6,119 bases of DNA, taken from the NCBI GenBank assembly GCA_029883965.1, contig JAOUIN010000143.1, forward strand, positions 1-6,119, written 5' to 3'. Below the pieces are notes generated by a model. The model saw nothing but the letters and a program-made list of their open reading frames with translations. It was not told the DNA's origin and did not search any database. The stretch is from Betaproteobacteria bacterium. Its GTDB lineage: Bacteria > Pseudomonadota > Gammaproteobacteria > Burkholderiales > SG8-41. Both the position numbers and the translations under genes were made by a program. Below, one piece after another: positions 5,373 through 6,119 of the stretch (position 1 is the stretch's first letter; every line of letters starts with the position of its first letter).

Positions 5373-6119
5373 ATGAGCAGCACAACATGTAGACTGGGCT
5401 TGCTGGGCTTCGGCGAAGCCGCCGCCCGCCTCGCCAGGGATTTCGCCCAGGCCGGTTTTACCGGCATCGTAGCCTACAGCCGCAGCGGCGCCAAGGCCGG
5501 GCCCGGCGATCTCCCGTATGAACGTGCACAGGCCGCCGGCGTGACGCTGGTGAAAACCGTTGCCACGCTCGCAAAAAAATCCGACATCATCATCGCACTG
5601 ACGCCGGGCAAGGCCGCGCTCGCGGCGCTGAAGAAGATCCACAAACACCTGCGCCCTGATCATCTGTATGTCGATGCCAGCAGCAATTCGGCCGCGGCGA
5701 TGGAAAAAGCCGCCGCTCTCGTCGGTGACAGCGCAAAATTCGTCGATGCCTCGATCATGGGTCCGGTGGACCTGATGGGCCTGAAAGTGCCGTTCGTCGC
5801 CAGCGGCGCGCATGCCGCAGAGTTCCGCGACCTGATGACGCAGCACGGCATGGTCATTAATGTCGTCGGCCGCAATCCCGGCGATGCGAGCGCCATGAAA
5901 CTGATCCGCAGCGTTTTGATGAAAGGCCTGGCAGCGGTATTGCTCGACACCATGGAAGCTGCACGCCGGCGCAACATCCTCGACGAAGTGATCGAGGACT
6001 GCTCGGTCACCTTCAACGACATCCCGTTCCAGAAAATCATCCGGCGTTATGTCGGCGGTACCGCGGTGCATTGCGAACGCCGCATCCATGAAATGAAGGA
6101 GTGCCTGGAACTGCTGCAC
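5373..6119 (+). CDS. NAD(P)-dependent oxidoreductase, beta-hydroxyacid dehydrogenase/6PGDH-like, DUF1932 type (3' partial)
   Basis: The reading frame is open from ATG 5373 to the window edge (249 codons, no stop). The N terminus is a Rossmann fold: a beta strand into LGLLGFGEAAARLA (8-21), a GxGxxA-type dinucleotide loop, then AYSRSG (34-39) at the end of strand 2, where an Arg (R37) often favours NADP. IIIALTP (72-78) and YVDASSNS (99-106) are strand ends typical of the 6-phosphogluconate/3-hydroxyisobutyrate dehydrogenase superfamily. FVDASIMGPV (123-132) takes the place of the substrate-binding DAPVSGG loop. The second domain begins near GDASAMKLIRSVLMKG (170-185), where K176 is the likely catalytic lysine. 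The helical remainder resembles the DUF1932 domain. The substrate is unknown. It diverges from frdA and shares its 224-bp intergenic region, which may mean shared control. The ATG is preceded by AAAAGG nine bases upstream, inside a hairpin. Confidence 0.85.
   Translation, partial: MSSTTCRLGLLGFGEAAARLARDFAQAGFTGIVAYSRSGAKAGPGDLPYERAQAAGVTLVKTVATLAKKSDIIIALTPGKAALAALKKIHKHLRPDHLYVDASSNSAAAMEKAAALVGDSAKFVDASIMGPVDLMGLKVPFVASGAHAAEFRDLMTQHGMVINVVGRNPGDASAMKLIRSVLMKGLAAVLLDTMEAARRRNILDEVIEDCSVTFNDIPFQKIIRRYVGGTAVHCERRIHEMKECLELLH

Noticed and set aside
5301..6119. Long minus-strand open frame opposite the oxidoreductase gene, and other long antisense frames across frdA, frdB and rquA.
   Set aside because: These frames have low-complexity His/Arg/Ala-rich composition, no domains and no good ribosome sites. 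They are shadows caused by GC-rich codon use of the real genes.
1..6119. tRNA, rRNA, CRISPR arrays, insertion sequences or attachment sites.
   Set aside because: No cloverleaf, repeat-spacer array, transposase frame or flanking terminal repeat was seen; the window reads as ordinary chromosome.

Overview
The window looks like a segment of a GC-rich proteobacterial chromosome, probably beta- or gammaproteobacterial. The signs are an E. coli-style FrdABCD fumarate reductase, a YheS-like ABC-F protein, tight overlapping genes, and FNR/ANR-type boxes in the gene-free gaps. The organism cannot be named from sequence alone.

Layout. Positions 2-409 (+) hold the C-terminal end of an ABC-F ATPase. Positions 410-658 are non-coding and carry an FNR/ANR-like box, a candidate promoter and a hairpin. 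Positions 659-1093 (+) encode a 144-aa paired-CBS-domain protein. On the minus strand, reading from 5148 down to 1165, is a compact five-gene operon, frdA-frdB-frdC-frdD-rquA. Its junctions are 4-nt ATGA overlaps (A/B and B/C) or 1-nt gaps (C/D and D/rquA). Positions 5149-5372 are a divergent regulatory region with a well-placed FNR/ANR box for frdA and a hairpin leader for the plus-strand gene. Positions 5373-6119 (+, running off the end) encode a beta-hydroxyacid-dehydrogenase-like NAD(P) oxidoreductase.

How the genes work together. FrdABCD is a heme-less (type D) quinol:fumarate reductase, which normally needs a low-potential quinol. RquA converts ubiquinone to the low-potential rhodoquinone. 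Having the quinone-modifying enzyme as the last, translationally coupled gene of the reductase operon makes this a self-contained anaerobic fumarate-respiration module. It would let an organism lacking menaquinone reduce fumarate to succinate with rhodoquinol. The FNR/ANR-like box is centred exactly 41.5 bp from the start point predicted by a candidate -10 element, the geometry of oxygen-limitation activation. A second such box precedes the CBS gene, so both transcription units may belong to one low-oxygen regulon. This linkage, and a few substitutions in the predicted quinone pocket, are the main points of interest. RquA and FrdABCD are each known families.
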